DNA of 64,000 bases, from assembly GCA_018857735.1 (NCBI GenBank), contig JABMCL010002973.1:135001-199000 (forward strand), read 5' to 3'. The position numbers were made by a program, and so were the translations under genes. This document shows, piece after piece, positions 31,198 through 41,691 of the stretch. Position 1 is the stretch's first letter, and each line of letters begins with the position of its first letter. Origin of the DNA: Alviniconcha marisindica. Lineage: Eukaryota > Mollusca > Gastropoda > Provannidae. The notes beneath the pieces were generated by a model. The model was given only the letters and a program-made list of their open reading frames with translations. It was not told the DNA's origin and did not search any database.

Positions 31198-31825
31198 ATG
31201 TACACTGGTAAGCACAGTTATTACAGTACCAACGTGTATCCAGACAAGGTAGAGTAAGCACAGTTATTACATTACCAACGTGTACCCAGACAAGGTAGAG
31301 TAAGCACAGTTATTACAGTACCAACATGTACCCAAGAAAGGAAGAGTAAGCACAGTTATTACAGTACCAGCGTGTACCCAAGCAAGTAAGAGTAAGCACA
31401 GTTATTACAGTACCAACGTGTACCCAAGCAAGGAAGAGTAAGCACAGTTATTACAGTACCAACATGTACCCAAGCAAGGTAGAGTAAGCACAGTTATTAC
31501 AGTACCAACATGTACCCAAGCAAGGTAGAGTAAGCACAGTTATTACAGTACCAACATGTACCCAAGCAAGGTAGAGTAAGCACAGTTATTACAGTACCAA
31601 CATGTACCCAAGCAAGGTAGAGTAAGCACAGTTATTACAGTACCAACGTGTACCCAAGCAAGGTAGAGTAAGCACAGTTATTACAGTACCAACGTGTACC
31701 CAAGCAAGGTAGAGTAAGCACAGTTATTACAGTACCAACGTGTACCCAAGCAAGGTAGAGTAAGCACAGTTATTACAGTACCAACGTGTACCCATGCAGG
31801 TTTGAGTAAGCACAGTAATTTCAGT
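31198..31825 (+). repeat. 46-bp minisatellite, about 13 copies
   Basis: TAAGCACAGTTATTACAGTA then CCAACGTGTACCCAAGCAAG and GTAGAG. Near identical units. The second half (ACCAACATGTACAC) resembles the end of the neighbouring Rep-H copy. Confidence 0.95.
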
Positions 31826-32118
31826 GCAGAGGTGCGATGGAGTGTGGCCAAGCATATGGCGCAGGGAGAGTATATCTAATATACTTGTTGACCGCTCCGC
31901 AAGCTCTATCGATCCCTGCAGTGATATGAACGGCACTTCAGGGGCTGCCACCGCCATCACGTACCGTGTCCCCAGGGGCTGTCTTCACCCGACGATATTG
32001 ATAATCAACTCCAATCACCCCGGCCCGCCACGCGAAGCCGGTGGCGAAGTAGATGGTATCTCCCGTCTCTATCTGGAGACGGCAACGCAGGACTAAGTGC
32101 TCGGCGATTAATCATAAA
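31826..32118. other. unique sequence
   Basis: A frame at 31824-32096 shows no domain. Confidence 0.35.
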
Positions 32119-32437
32119 TTATGTACGTTGGCGACGTCACCATCCACTCCCTGCCATTGCTTGTCGTGTCAGACGAACGAACGGTGGATTTGGACTTGGC
32201 ACTGACGGTGGCTTAAGGTCTCGTCTGCTTGCCTCTCTGATGCACGTCCTATAGCCATGGACCTATATATATATATATAAGTTATGTACGTTGGCGACGT
32301 CACCATCCACTCCCTGCCATTGCTTGTCGTGTCAGACGAACGAACGCTGGATTTAGACTTGGCACTGACGGTGGCTTAAGGTCTTGTCTGTTTGCCTCTC
32401 CGATACGCGTCCTATAGCCATGGACCTATATACCCAC
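32119..32437 (+). repeat. 163-bp tandem duplication
   Basis: TTATGTACGTTGGCGACGTC begins each unit at 32119 and 32282. The copies differ at few positions. (TA)n separates them (32267-32279). Confidence 0.93.
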
Positions 32438-32704
32438 GCCTATAACTGTCTGCCTGTGGAGAGAGGGAAACCGATTGTGTTGTGACTGATTACTGCGTGT
32501 CTGGGGTTGGGGTCCATGATCAGTTGATTACGTTTCTGTCAAAGCGAACGAGGTTGTGTCGGAGTTATGCGGCTATAAAGATGTACTGATCGCCATCTCA
32601 TCGAGTTCGCGTTAGACGAGTAGATCTATGCAAGCAGAGTACTGTCCCTTTATTCGCGACGACCGGTTTCTTTGGGCAGACACGACAAATGACACACTGC
32701 TGCC
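32438..32704. other. unique sequence
   Basis: Nothing recognised. Confidence 0.4.
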
Positions 32705-33095
32705 GTCAAGGTTGTCCTGAGGTGACCCAGTGCGGTTGACGGGACGTTAAAATCCAGGAACTAACTGCTATCTCAGAGCTCAGGAGCTGTGTGAAAATCG
32801 AGGTGGCCGTCCTGGGCTCCCCGTCCCTAATAGTCCTTACGGTCTCTGTGGACGTAAAGCAACACTGAACATAAACTCAGAGCCGAGGAGCTGGCTGTGA
32901 GAAAGTCGAGATGGCCGTTCTAGGCTCCCCGTTCCTAATAGCCCTTAATATGGTCTCTGTGGACGTAAAGCAACATTGACCTAAATTGCTAAAGCTATAA
33001 GAGCTAAGGAGCTGTGTGGAAGTCGATGTGGCCTTCCTGGGCTCCCCGTCCCTAATAAGCCTTATGGTCTGTGTGGACGTAATGCTGCTGTGAAC
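32705..33095 (+). repeat. Rep-F tail followed by three tandem Rep-C modules
   Basis: Rep-F (GCGGTTGACGGGACGTTAAA, 32705-32770) then Rep-C units at 32775, about 32878 and about 32993, each with GAGCTGTGTG and TCTCTGTGGACGTAAAGCAA or a variant. Confidence 0.85.
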
Positions 33096-33108
33096 TGAAC
33101 TGCTATCG

Positions 33109-33357
33109 TCAGGGCGTTTCTGACGGAGTCCTCAAACACTGAATGTAAGTTGGCCTTATCCCAATCTTGCCATACTCCCTACGAGCACAAGGAGCGTACA
33201 GTTTCATGTGGTCATCTCCATGGAATTTGACCATGCTAACTGCTATGCAAGTGGACATTGGCGTTCCTCGACCAGCCGGCTTGTGAACCGCTCGCGGACT
33301 CACTGGCACCACCCGGACAGGAAGAGAAAGAGCCATGGTCGGTCGGGTCAGAGACAC
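33109..33357 (-). other. open frame on minus strand, coding status unknown
   Basis: Eighty-two codons on the minus strand, in a repeat-free stretch. The middle (KFHGDDHMKLYAPCARREYG) looks protein-like. No domain or convincing splice pair is seen. Confidence 0.2.
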
Positions 33358-33475
33358 TTACACTTGCTGTAGTGTCTCAAGTCAGACCAGTAGCGGAGCC
33401 ACGTGAAAGGCCACAGTGTGGGGAAACACCGTCTTAGTTCTAGAAGGAGATGGGGTGCTATGTGTGTGGGATTTT

Positions 33476-33626
33476 CTGACGGCGTAGATCTGTATTATCT
33501 TGAACTGAACTGAATCGAACTGAATTACCTCAAGTGTGATTGGCTGGTACTTCCCTAGAGCATGTCAGACACTACCCGCAGACTTTCTGAGGGATATTTG
33601 CTGAATAGAAGAGCACACACACACAG

Positions 33627-33699
<73 letters not shown>
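33476..33699. repeat. Rep-G fragment and (GA)n
   Basis: GTATTATCTTGAACTGAACT (33493-33525) resembles the Rep-G start. Pure (GA)n at 33632-33699. Confidence 0.7.
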
Positions 33700-33700
<1 letters not shown>

Positions 33701-34234
33701 AAAACTGAAGAGGTTGCTGGACACCTTGAAGCTAATGTGTATAGGTCCTCTGCTGCTAATTTTTGCAACTAATTATGCGTCGCGCAGTCTCGACCGGTTG
33801 TAAATTACTCCCGGAGTACCTGCGAGTAACCCAACGTTCTTCAGTTGACTGTGCGAGTGGTGGTGTTCAGCAGATATTTTGGGACACCACTGAATGAACT
33901 TTCCACCTGTCGCTGAGTGACCCAGGTACTCACAACACTCTGGGGGTTTTTTGCTGGAGGGGGAGCGGGGTGGTGGGGAGGTGGGGGGGGGGGGGGGAGG
34001 AGAGATGTCGAGTCCCTTCCCCCCTTACCTGAACCACTGCAGGAACTGAAAAGGTGCCCGTTTTACGACGGTTGGTACCTTTTGCGTCAATGACCGTGTG
34101 ACTTGCCGGCCTTTGCCGTACTCCCACCCGGGTGGCCTTTGCCCGGACCTTTTCAAGCGCAGTCAGTTGTCTGTGTTGAAAGCCGGGGCGTGCTGAGCGA
34201 GGAGGGCGACTTCAAGGACTGTGAAACAGGGGAT
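33700..34234. other. unique sequence with a G-rich patch
   Basis: A G-rich patch lies at 33958-33995. No gene recognised. Confidence 0.4.
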
Positions 34235-34500
34235 GCTAGCTTCGGCGGGCGGTGTGGGGGTGAAAGAGGTGGGGGGGGGGGGGCCGGGAGAGAACGCTAT
34301 GGTGGGGGTGGGGGGTGGGAGAGAGGGGGAGAGGAGAGCGGTGGTGGTGGGGGGTGGGGGTGGAGAGGATCGGAGAGAACTATGGTGGGGGGGGGGGGGG
34401 GCCAGGAGAGAAACTATGGGGGGGGGTGGGGGAGGGATGCGAGAGGAACTATGGTGGGCGGGGGGGGGGGGGGGGGAGGTGGGAGAGAACTATGGTGTGC
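34235..34500 (+). repeat. G-rich minisatellite
   Basis: GAGAGAACTATGGTGGGGG-type units of about 50-60 bp repeated five times with growing G tracts; strong G-quadruplex potential. A related flank (TCAAGGACTGTGAAACAGGG at 34210 and TCAAGGACAGTGAAACAGAG at 34562) shows a larger duplication of about 350 bp. Confidence 0.85.
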
Positions 34501-34559
34501 GAACTGTTTGTTACCTGTGGCTTGCGCGGAGATGGGCGAGATTTAGGGTGTGGGGGTGG

Positions 34560-35150
34560 GTTCAAGGACAGTGAAACAGAGTATGCTAGTTTGTTCAGAT
34601 GTGAGTTTGGTGGCAAAGGGATCGGGCAGGGGGGAAGTTGGGGGAGGCTGTGTGTGTGTGGGGGGGGGGGGGGGGGGGACAAGTGGGGCAATGCTTATAC
34701 TAGCTGTCTCACAGGCGAGGCCTTGGGGGAGGGGGGTGTCTTCTTCACAGGCAGTCGTACACAACTCCTCTCATACTCCGCAGGTCAAAACATCGAGCGA
34801 GGCCAAGGCTTTCAGATTTACGAACATGGACGGGTCATGGCGGTGATTAGTTTTTTTGTTTTGTTTTTAGCGTTCTGTACATTCACATCGAGATTTTTAA
34901 GGACAAACGAACTTTGAACAAAAAGAAAAAAAAACAATAAACGTGTGTGTGTGTGTGCGTGCGTGTGTGCGTGGGTTTGTGTGTGTGTAAACGGGCGTAA
35001 TACTAATAGAAAAAAATGCATCGCTTTTTTGTTTGTTTTGTTTTTTTGTCTTGTTTTTGTGCACCCAGAACTAGGAACGGAACAAGGAAGCCTGTTTAGG
35101 TGAAAGTTTTTGTGTCGCAAAACTGGCAGCGTTGATTTGTCCGCAGAATA
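34560..35150. other. unique sequence with G- and TG-rich patches
   Basis: G run at about 34662-34678; (TG)n at about 34943-34988. No gene recognised. Confidence 0.4.
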
Positions 35151-36095
35151 GATATAATTATATGGAAATATGCGACAAATTCGTGCAAAGCATGCAGCGA
35201 AATAGTTTCCTAGCTACGTTGACCCAATTCTGTCCTGTGTCGGCTGATTGAAAGTCTCCGAGAGGGCGAGCATTTGTAAGATGGGGGGACGTTGGGGGGG
35301 GGGGGGGGGGGTCTTGACGATGAAAGTTGAGGTTGCCACAAGTTGCCACTACTTTAACAAGCATTATACTAGCAGCAACAGCAGCACGACAACCACAGCA
35401 GCAACAGCAGAAACGGCAACGACAGAAACAAGTGATGCACACACTCCACAGATATGAAGCCCCTTTTTTTACCCCCCGCCCCCCCTCCTCCCGTTTTGTT
35501 GTTGTTGTTTTAGGGTTGGTTTTTGTTGTTTTGGTTTGTTTTGTTGCCTCTGCTTTTTTGTCAACAATTTGCCATCTTGCCATCGTAAATGTCTGTGTAA
35601 TTATCATTTTGTCTGTGGGTAACACTCAAATGAGCTTACTGCTTTTGTGTTTCCTGTACTTATTTGTTGAGCTTATGATTACGATGAATGAATAGAATTT
35701 TGTTTAAACCACAGGAAGACCATTTGTAGGTCCGCCGGCTACGTCAGCTGTAGCTGTGGTTTACACTGACCAGTATTGCTTACATTTTGCTCACCTACAT
35801 TTTCCAGGTCGTATCATCGAATGATCCGATTAGGGCCGACACACTTACTCGCCAGCCTGTTAAAGCAATTAACCTTTCGCGGTACCGCCCGGTGGAAAGT
35901 GGTTGGTTTTTGTCCAGGTCATTAGATTCTTGGGGTTTCCGTGACCCGAACTTCTTGACCAGCAAACTTTTGCGAAAGGTCACTGAGCGAGCGATTGATT
36001 GCGTTGGTCATTTTGCCGACTTTTAACAGTTTCTTGGACCATTTTCATTAATTTAATTGTTAATTGTTTTTGGATATTGTGTGTGCTGACTGTTA
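35151..36095. other. unique sequence
   Basis: G run at about 35295-35311 and CAG/CAA-rich 35375-35430. Frames at 35327-35695 and 35787-36026 are open without recognisable domains. Confidence 0.35.
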
Positions 36096-36099
36096 TGTT

Positions 36100-36198
36100 T
36101 GCATCCTCTCTTTCTGTCTGTCTCTCTCTCTGTGTCTCTCTATGTGTGTCTCACCCTGTTTGTCTCTCTTTCTTTCTCTCTCTCTTTCTCTCTCTCTC

Positions 36199-36232
<34 letters not shown>

Positions 36233-36323
36233 GCTGTCCTCCCCCATCTCTCTCTCTCTTTCTCTGCCTCTCTCTCTCTCTCTGGCCCCCCCCCCCAATC
36301 TCTCTCTTTCTCTGTCTCTCTTT

Positions 36324-36359
<36 letters not shown>

Positions 36360-36510
36360 ATCTCTCTCTCACTCTCTCTCTCTGTGTCCACACCCCCGGA
36401 CTTTTCTTGACGTTGACAATTACTCCTTTTCTAGCTTTTGCACCCCCCACCCCCCTTTTTCCTTTGTGTATGCGTACGTGCGTGCGTATACTGTATGTGT
36501 GTTATGTGTA

Positions 36511-36557
<47 letters not shown>

Positions 36558-36565
36558 TGTGTGTT
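36100..36565. repeat. TC/TCTG block, poly-C (34 nt) and (TG)n
   Basis: TC-rich 36104-36380 with C34 at 36326-36359; (TG)n 36516-36565. Confidence 0.95.
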
Positions 36566-36733
36566 TTTTGGTTATGATTTATTGTAGCCTTCTCCGATAA
36601 AAATAGCGGACGAGCAACAATAAGTGTTATAGCATTTTTTGGCGCTGACCTTTTCTGCCAGCCCTCGCGACCCTCAGTCGGAGTCGCTCGACGACGTCTT
36701 GTAATAATAAACACTGCTCTTGACAGCCTGGCT

Positions 36734-36735
<2 letters not shown>

Positions 36736-36776
<41 letters not shown>
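36736..36776. repeat. poly-C run, 41 nt
   Basis: The longest homopolymer in the window. Confidence 0.92.
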
Positions 36777-36777
<1 letters not shown>

Positions 36778-37083
36778 CCTTTATTCCCCCGCCTCCCTCC
36801 TGCCCCCCATACACACAAGTGGCGTGCAGCCATCTCGCTGTACTTACCATTCGCTGTATTATGGTACACCATAGGGAAAGTTGTGTAGTGTGTACACTGG
36901 AGACTATACCTCGCAGGGTAATGATGATGATAATAATAATGTGCATTTATCATGCGCTTATCAACGCCCTGAGCGCTCACATGATACATATTAACCTAAA
37001 TATGATATTCTATACACATGTAGAGCATAGTTACCAAAAAATTACGTAAAGTATTATTAAAAACAAAACAAGCAAAACCCTCC

Positions 37084-37087
<4 letters not shown>
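36777..37087. other. unique AT-rich sequence
   Basis: Nothing recognised. Confidence 0.4.

Positions 37088-37158
<71 letters not shown>
37088..37158. repeat. (CA)n microsatellite
   Basis: Two CA blocks split by AAAA. Confidence 0.95.
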
Positions 37159-37160
<2 letters not shown>

Positions 37161-37410
37161 GACTGTAGCGAAAACTGGATACTGATTTAGTTAGGATGGA
37201 AATACTGGGAGAAGAGGAAGGTTTCAGTTGGACTTTAAAAGATGACAGGGTTGAGCAGTGTCTAAGATCTTGTGGGAGTGAATTCCAACTGTGGTGTCCA
37301 AAGCAAGAGAAGATGCGAAAGCCATGAGTCTTGCGTTTGTATTGTTGGATTTCCCCCATGTGTTGGCTTAATGTCTTCAGATGTGGGGCTGACATAGTAG
37401 GGACAAAATC
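37159..37410 (-). pseudogene. LINE reverse transcriptase C-terminal remnant, joined to a Rep-D fragment
   Basis: On the minus strand the frame gives FSCFGHHSWNSLPQDLRH followed by CSTLSSFKVQLKPSS. WNSLP and FKxxLK are the conserved C-terminal blocks of non-LTR retrotransposon ORF2 proteins. It is a better match to the consensus than the 9.6-kb copy, and a different sequence, so at least two LINE lineages are present. The preceding part of the frame (37366-37410) is an embedded Rep-D-like fragment (CTTAATGTCTTCAGATGTGG on plus). The frame runs out into (CA)n. Catalytic domains are absent. Confidence 0.75.
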
Positions 37411-37784
37411 GCTGAGAACCAAGAGCTGTCAGAGGTTGTCGCTTAAAGAAAATTAAAAACAAACAAACCTGAAGTAGGTCAGAACATACTAAGCATGCTC
37501 CACTTGCTGCCAGGAATTCTGTCTTTCTGGTTTCTGCCTTCCCGGTTAGGGGGCGGAGGTGTGTATGTGTGTGTGTGTGTGTATTTATTGGTTGGTGTTT
37601 AATTCAGATAAAGGCCATGGCCCTTCATGGAGGGGTGTACATACAGAAAATCATTTGAATTATAACTCCGAAATACATAATTATTAACTACAGCCAATTC
37701 AGTAGTACTTATAAGTAATGGTATCCTTAAAGGGGGGGGGGGGGGCAGCCTTGGCCTGGGGCTAAAGATGGTTGGGGGGGGGGG
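37411..37784. other. unique sequence with a GGCC-tail relic and G runs
   Basis: AAGGCCATGGCCCTTCATGG followed by AGGGGTG (37609-37635) resembles 61468-61490. G runs lie at about 37733-37745 and 37774-37786. Confidence 0.5.
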
Positions 37785-38222
37785 GGTATACTATATGCTA
37801 CACAGTCACCGCAAGAATGTCTGTGCATTAATTTAAGATGGGCTGTGATGAGAGCCACTTCAACGTGTCGTTAATTGTGAGGAGGCGACGTCAGAAGACG
37901 GTGTCCATGAAGCACAGCTTTTGAAGAGAAAGGAGCGCCGAAGCCGGTTTGGCCTAGCGGTAAGGCGTTAGTTAGGCTGGCAAGCAGAGGGACCTCGGTT
38001 CCAATCCGCATCGGCTCTCCTTTTTTGTGTGAAAAGTTGTGGTGTCTGGACACTGTCTCGTGACTGTCCCCCTTAATAAAACGTTAAAATGGCTCTCATC
38101 GCTGCCCGTCTTAATGCAGAAATCATTCTGGTGATGACAGTGTAGCGATAGGTATATAACATCCCCATCCCCCACCACCCCGTCCCCTTTTGGTTTCTGT
38201 GGACGTTAAGCACCATGTTTAC
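37785..38222 (+). mobile_element. two Rep-A SINEs in inverted orientation, joined at the head
   Basis: 37785-37941 is a headless Rep-A on the minus strand (CTACACAGTCACCGCAAGAA ... GAAAGGAGCGCCGAAG). At 37942 a plus-strand copy begins with the tRNA-like head (CCGGTTTGGCCTAGCGGTAA; B box GGTTCCAATCC) and runs to GGACGTTAAGCACCATG. The bodies can pair over about 140 bp, leaving the tRNA-like head in the loop. Confidence 0.85.
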
Positions 38223-38228
38223 TTATTT

Positions 38229-38511
38229 ACACTGTCTTGTGACTTTGTCCCTCACAATTAATAAAACGTTAAAATGGCTCTCATCGCTGCCCATCTTAAT
38301 GCAGAAATCGTTCTGGTGGTGATAGTGTAGTAGGGATAGGTATATATAACCTCCCTCTTCCCCTCCACCCCCCTCCCCCCTCCCGTCGTCCCTAATAAGG
38401 CTTACGGTTTCTGTGGACGCTAAGCACCATTTTTGCTTAGTTACTGCGGGGGATCGAGCCCAAGTCGTCCGTCCGCTTGACAGCCCTACCGCTTGGCCAA
38501 ACCGGAGCACA
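38229..38511. mobile_element. Rep-A body (plus) and Rep-A head fragment (minus)
   Basis: 38229-38431 is a headless plus-strand Rep-A (GTGACTTTGTCCCTCACAAT to CTAAGCACCAT). 38448-38511 is a head-only minus-strand fragment (GATCGAGCCCAAGTCGTCCG). Confidence 0.8.
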
Positions 38512-38629
38512 ACGAGAAAGTTCAAGCAGACGACACGCATAACATCACGGAGTGGCCCCCGGACAGGTTCAAAGGAACACGCGGGGGTCGCGTTGTAGAC
38601 CCAGACGTCAGTGTCCCCGCCGTCTTCCG

Positions 38630-38806
38630 TTTCCAGCTCGCCCCGAGGTGGGCTGGGCCAGTGCGGTGGGCAGGACGTCAGAATCCAGGAAACATTACTG
38701 TTCGTTTCAAACCGCAGGGTTAATTTTCCCTGCCCTTTTAGCCCTGCTTTGTCGCGGCCACCTGCACGCATCAAGGCACAGTTTTTGTTTGTTTTGTTTT
38801 GTTTTG

Positions 38807-38893
<87 letters not shown>

Positions 38894-39492
38894 CGTGTGT
38901 GTAGGGGGGGGGGGGGGGGGGGGGTTGAGGGATGTCAAGTCCGAAGACATCGGCGACGTGTTTTTTGTTTTGTTTTTGTTCATCCTTGAGCCTCTTGTGT
39001 GTGGGTGGGGTGGGGATGGGGGGCAATCTGAAAGTTATTTTCCCCCTTGTCAATCTGTGACAATTCACGCTTTTCCACCGGTAGTTCCTACCCCCCCCAC
39101 CCCACACCTTCTCTTTCTACCCCCCCCCCCCCCCCCCCCCCCCCGCACCCCCGATAATGTACGTGGAGCTTGCGACAATATTACCTAGTTTTTGCGAGTC
39201 TTAGCTTTTGAAACATTATTGTTCGTTTCAAACCGGAGGGATTTCCCTGCCCTTCAGCCCGGCTCTGTCGCGGCCACCCACACGTATCAAGGACGAGTGT
39301 TGTTATTTTTTGCTGCTGTTTGTGGGGGTGGGGGATTTGGGGAGGGGGGGGGGGGGGGGGGGGGTTGTCCATGTCCGCAGACATCGCGACACGTTTATCC
39401 TTGAACCTCTTGTAAATGTGTTTCTGGAGGTGGGTGTGTGTGTGAGTGAGCGAAGACATCGGCGACATGTTTTCTGTTTTGTTTTTGTTTAG

Positions 39493-39582
<90 letters not shown>

Positions 39583-39659
39583 CGCGGGGTGGGGTGGGGT
39601 GGGGGTTGTCCAAGTCCGTAAACATCAGCGACATGTTTTCTATTATCCTTGGGCCTCGT

Positions 39660-39690
<31 letters not shown>

Positions 39691-39735
39691 GGGGATCCAA
39701 ACTCGCGACATGTTTTCTGTTTTGTTTTTGTTTAT
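38630..39735 (+). repeat. complex segmental duplication with (TC)n, (TG)n and G tracts
   Basis: A weak Rep-F motif lies at 38640-38690. A block with TGTTCGTTTCAAACCG, CCCTGCCCTT and GTCGCGGCCACC occurs at 38697 and 39218 (about 520 bp apart). A second block (GAAGACATCGGCGACGTGTT, then TTTGTTTTTGTT) occurs at about 38943, 39370, 39453, 39617 and 39700. Between them are (TC)n (38810-38894), G tracts (38905-38923, 39342-39363, 39674-39693), a C tract (39120-39144) and (TG)n (39499-39580). All long frames here are artefacts. Confidence 0.85.
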
Positions 39736-39739
39736 TCCT

Positions 39740-40230
39740 GTGTATAGTGATGGATACTAGTCAGTGTCTGTATGCTACTGGGGGGGGGGGGGGGGGGGGC
39801 AGGATAGTCTGTAACACTTCACCTGTGTATAATGATGAATGCCAGTCCGTACCTATAAGATACGGGGGTGGGGTGGTGGTGGTAGCAGAACACCTCACCT
39901 GTATACTATAGTGATGGATGCCAGTCAGTGTCTGTAAGCTACAGGAGGGAGTGGGGGGTTGGGGGGGGGGGGGGGGGGGGAGGTGACAGCTCTGTCACCA
40001 ACTCACCCGTGTACAGTGGTGGATGCCAGTCAGTACCTATAAGATACAGGAAGCAGAGGGGGGTGGGGGTACAGGACAGCTCCGTAACACCTCACCCGTG
40101 TACAGTGATGGACGCCAGTCAGTACCTGTAAGATACAAGAAGCAGAGGGGGGTGGGGGTACAGGACAGCTCTGTAACACCTCACCTGTGTGTAGTGATGG
40201 ATGCCAGTCGGTGCCTGTAAGCTACAGGAG
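39740..40230 (+). repeat. about 85-bp minisatellite, six copies, with variable G tracts
   Basis: TGTACAGTGATGGATGCCAG then TCAGTACCTATAAGATACAG and AACACCTCACC. Copies near 39748, 39830, 39911, 40017, 40106 and 40193. The tract after the AGATACAGG/AGCTACTGG part varies from GGGTGGGG to about 20 G. Confidence 0.88.
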
Positions 40231-40258
40231 GGAGTGGGGGTCCTTGCGGTCGGTAATT

Positions 40259-40714
40259 ATTAGTGGCGGAAGCTGCCACAAGTATTTTTTTGTCGGGACA
40301 AAAGTTTTGTCTCGATAAACACGTGTTTGTCGCGACAAAACACATCTTTTGTTGCGACAAAAGTATGCTTGCTGTGACAACGTTTGTTGCGACAAAATTA
40401 TGTTTGTGACAAAACGCGTCTTTTGTCGCTACAACACGTGTTTGTCGCGACAAACACGTGTTTGTCGAAACAAAAGTAAGCTTGTCGCGACAAACATAAT
40501 TTTGTCGCGACAAAAGTTTTCTCGGGACAAAAATATGTTTGTTGCGACAAAAGCTTCGTCGCGACAAGCATACTTTTGTGGCGACAAAAGACGTGTTTTG
40601 TCACGACAAACATGTTTGTCGCGACAAAAAGTTTCTCGGGACAAAAACATGTTTGTCGCAACAAAACTTTTGTCGCGACAAAAATGATACTTGTGGCATC
40701 TCCCGCCAATGGTA
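40259..40714. mobile_element. 456-bp TIR element built of TGTCGCGACA palindromes
   Basis: The ends match the 11816-11933 element: TAGTGGCGGAAGCTGCCACA at the left and TGTGGCATCTCCCGCCAATG at the right. Between them lie about 21 copies of a 12-bp palindrome with consensus TTGTCGCGACAA, spaced about 20 bp, several separated by further palindromes such as AACACGTGTT or CATG. GGTAATT at 40252-40258 and 40715-40721 could be a 7-bp target duplication. Because the unit is self-complementary, both strands encode similar FVATK/LSRQ peptides, which are meaningless. Likely a non-autonomous DNA element or foldback satellite. Confidence 0.85.
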
Positions 40715-40734
40715 GGTAATTCGCCTCTCTTTCG

Positions 40735-41650
40735 CTCCTCGCCGTGGAAAGAAGGAAGGAATGGCCAAATGCCAAGTAAAGTCGAGGAATTTATATCAGA
40801 AACCCCAAAGGGGTTTCATGAAACATCAATAAAAGAACATTTGGCAAATTTCTCAGTGGTTAGACACGGCAATAAACAAAACAAAAAATGCAAATGCATA
40901 CAACAGAAAGAAAGAAAGAAACAACAACCGGTGTCAGTTTGCCTTATTCCAGAAGGTCATTACAGAAAGGTTTACCGAAAATGTATACACACGTGTGTGT
41001 AGTGTCATGTTGTTTATATTCTGTTGTTGTAATAAACTTTCATATGGTACTGATAGATAGTACCAGTCAGCGAAGATAATAATGAGGTTTCGTAGGAAAC
41101 CAAAACAGTTAATACTAACAGTTAATACAGTTAATAGTAACGCGAAAGAATATTTACAATGCGCCTTCACTTAGCATGAAACCGAAGCGCATAAACCAGA
41201 ATAGTAGTATATTGGCTTTTGTTGTTGTTTTGAACATAACTAAACAGCTCAACCGAAAACAGATAAGTATCCCACATCTCATTTTTCACCGTTTAAGTGG
41301 TTAAGTATTACTTTGTAGCTCGAAAAAGGGGCTTACACCGACAATTCGCATGTTTTGTTTGTTTTAGTTTTTTTCTCTCCATAAGACAGTGTTTGGATCT
41401 TGTTTTTGGAACTCTAGCAGTCACTCTTGTGTCAGATTTGTGTTTTTCATACAGAATAATTATGTCGAGTTTGACTCGGGACAACTTGCCAGTGACTGCC
41501 TCTTCTGGTGGTTAACTGGGCTGAGTTTCAGGCAGTGAATGGATCAGGTTTATAATTACGGGATTTGATCAACACCGGCAGTGAAGGAATTCAGACAGCA
41601 TGCTGGTATGCCGCCCTCGGGGGCAACGTGCTTTGCAAACGATCGGCAAC
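40735..41650. other. unique AT-rich sequence
   Basis: (AAAG)n lies near 40908-40920. No gene recognised; frames at 40691-41002 and 41297-41515 lack domains. Confidence 0.4.
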
Positions 41651-41691
41651 CAGTAAGTAAACATGGTGCTTAACGTCCACAGAAACCATGG
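41651..41691 (-). repeat. Rep-A tail fragment
   Basis: AGTAAGTAAACATGGTGCTT then AACGTCCACAGAAACC, identical to the tail of the copy at 2775. Confidence 0.8.

Noticed and set aside
29148..31825. Regular repeats of 46-59 bp resembling a CRISPR array
   Set aside because: No unique spacers between repeats, no cas genes, eukaryotic context; these are head-to-tail minisatellites.
40181..40775. Long frames on both strands with FVATK/LSRQ repeats
   Set aside because: Direct consequence of a self-complementary repeat; no coding constraint is possible on both strands.
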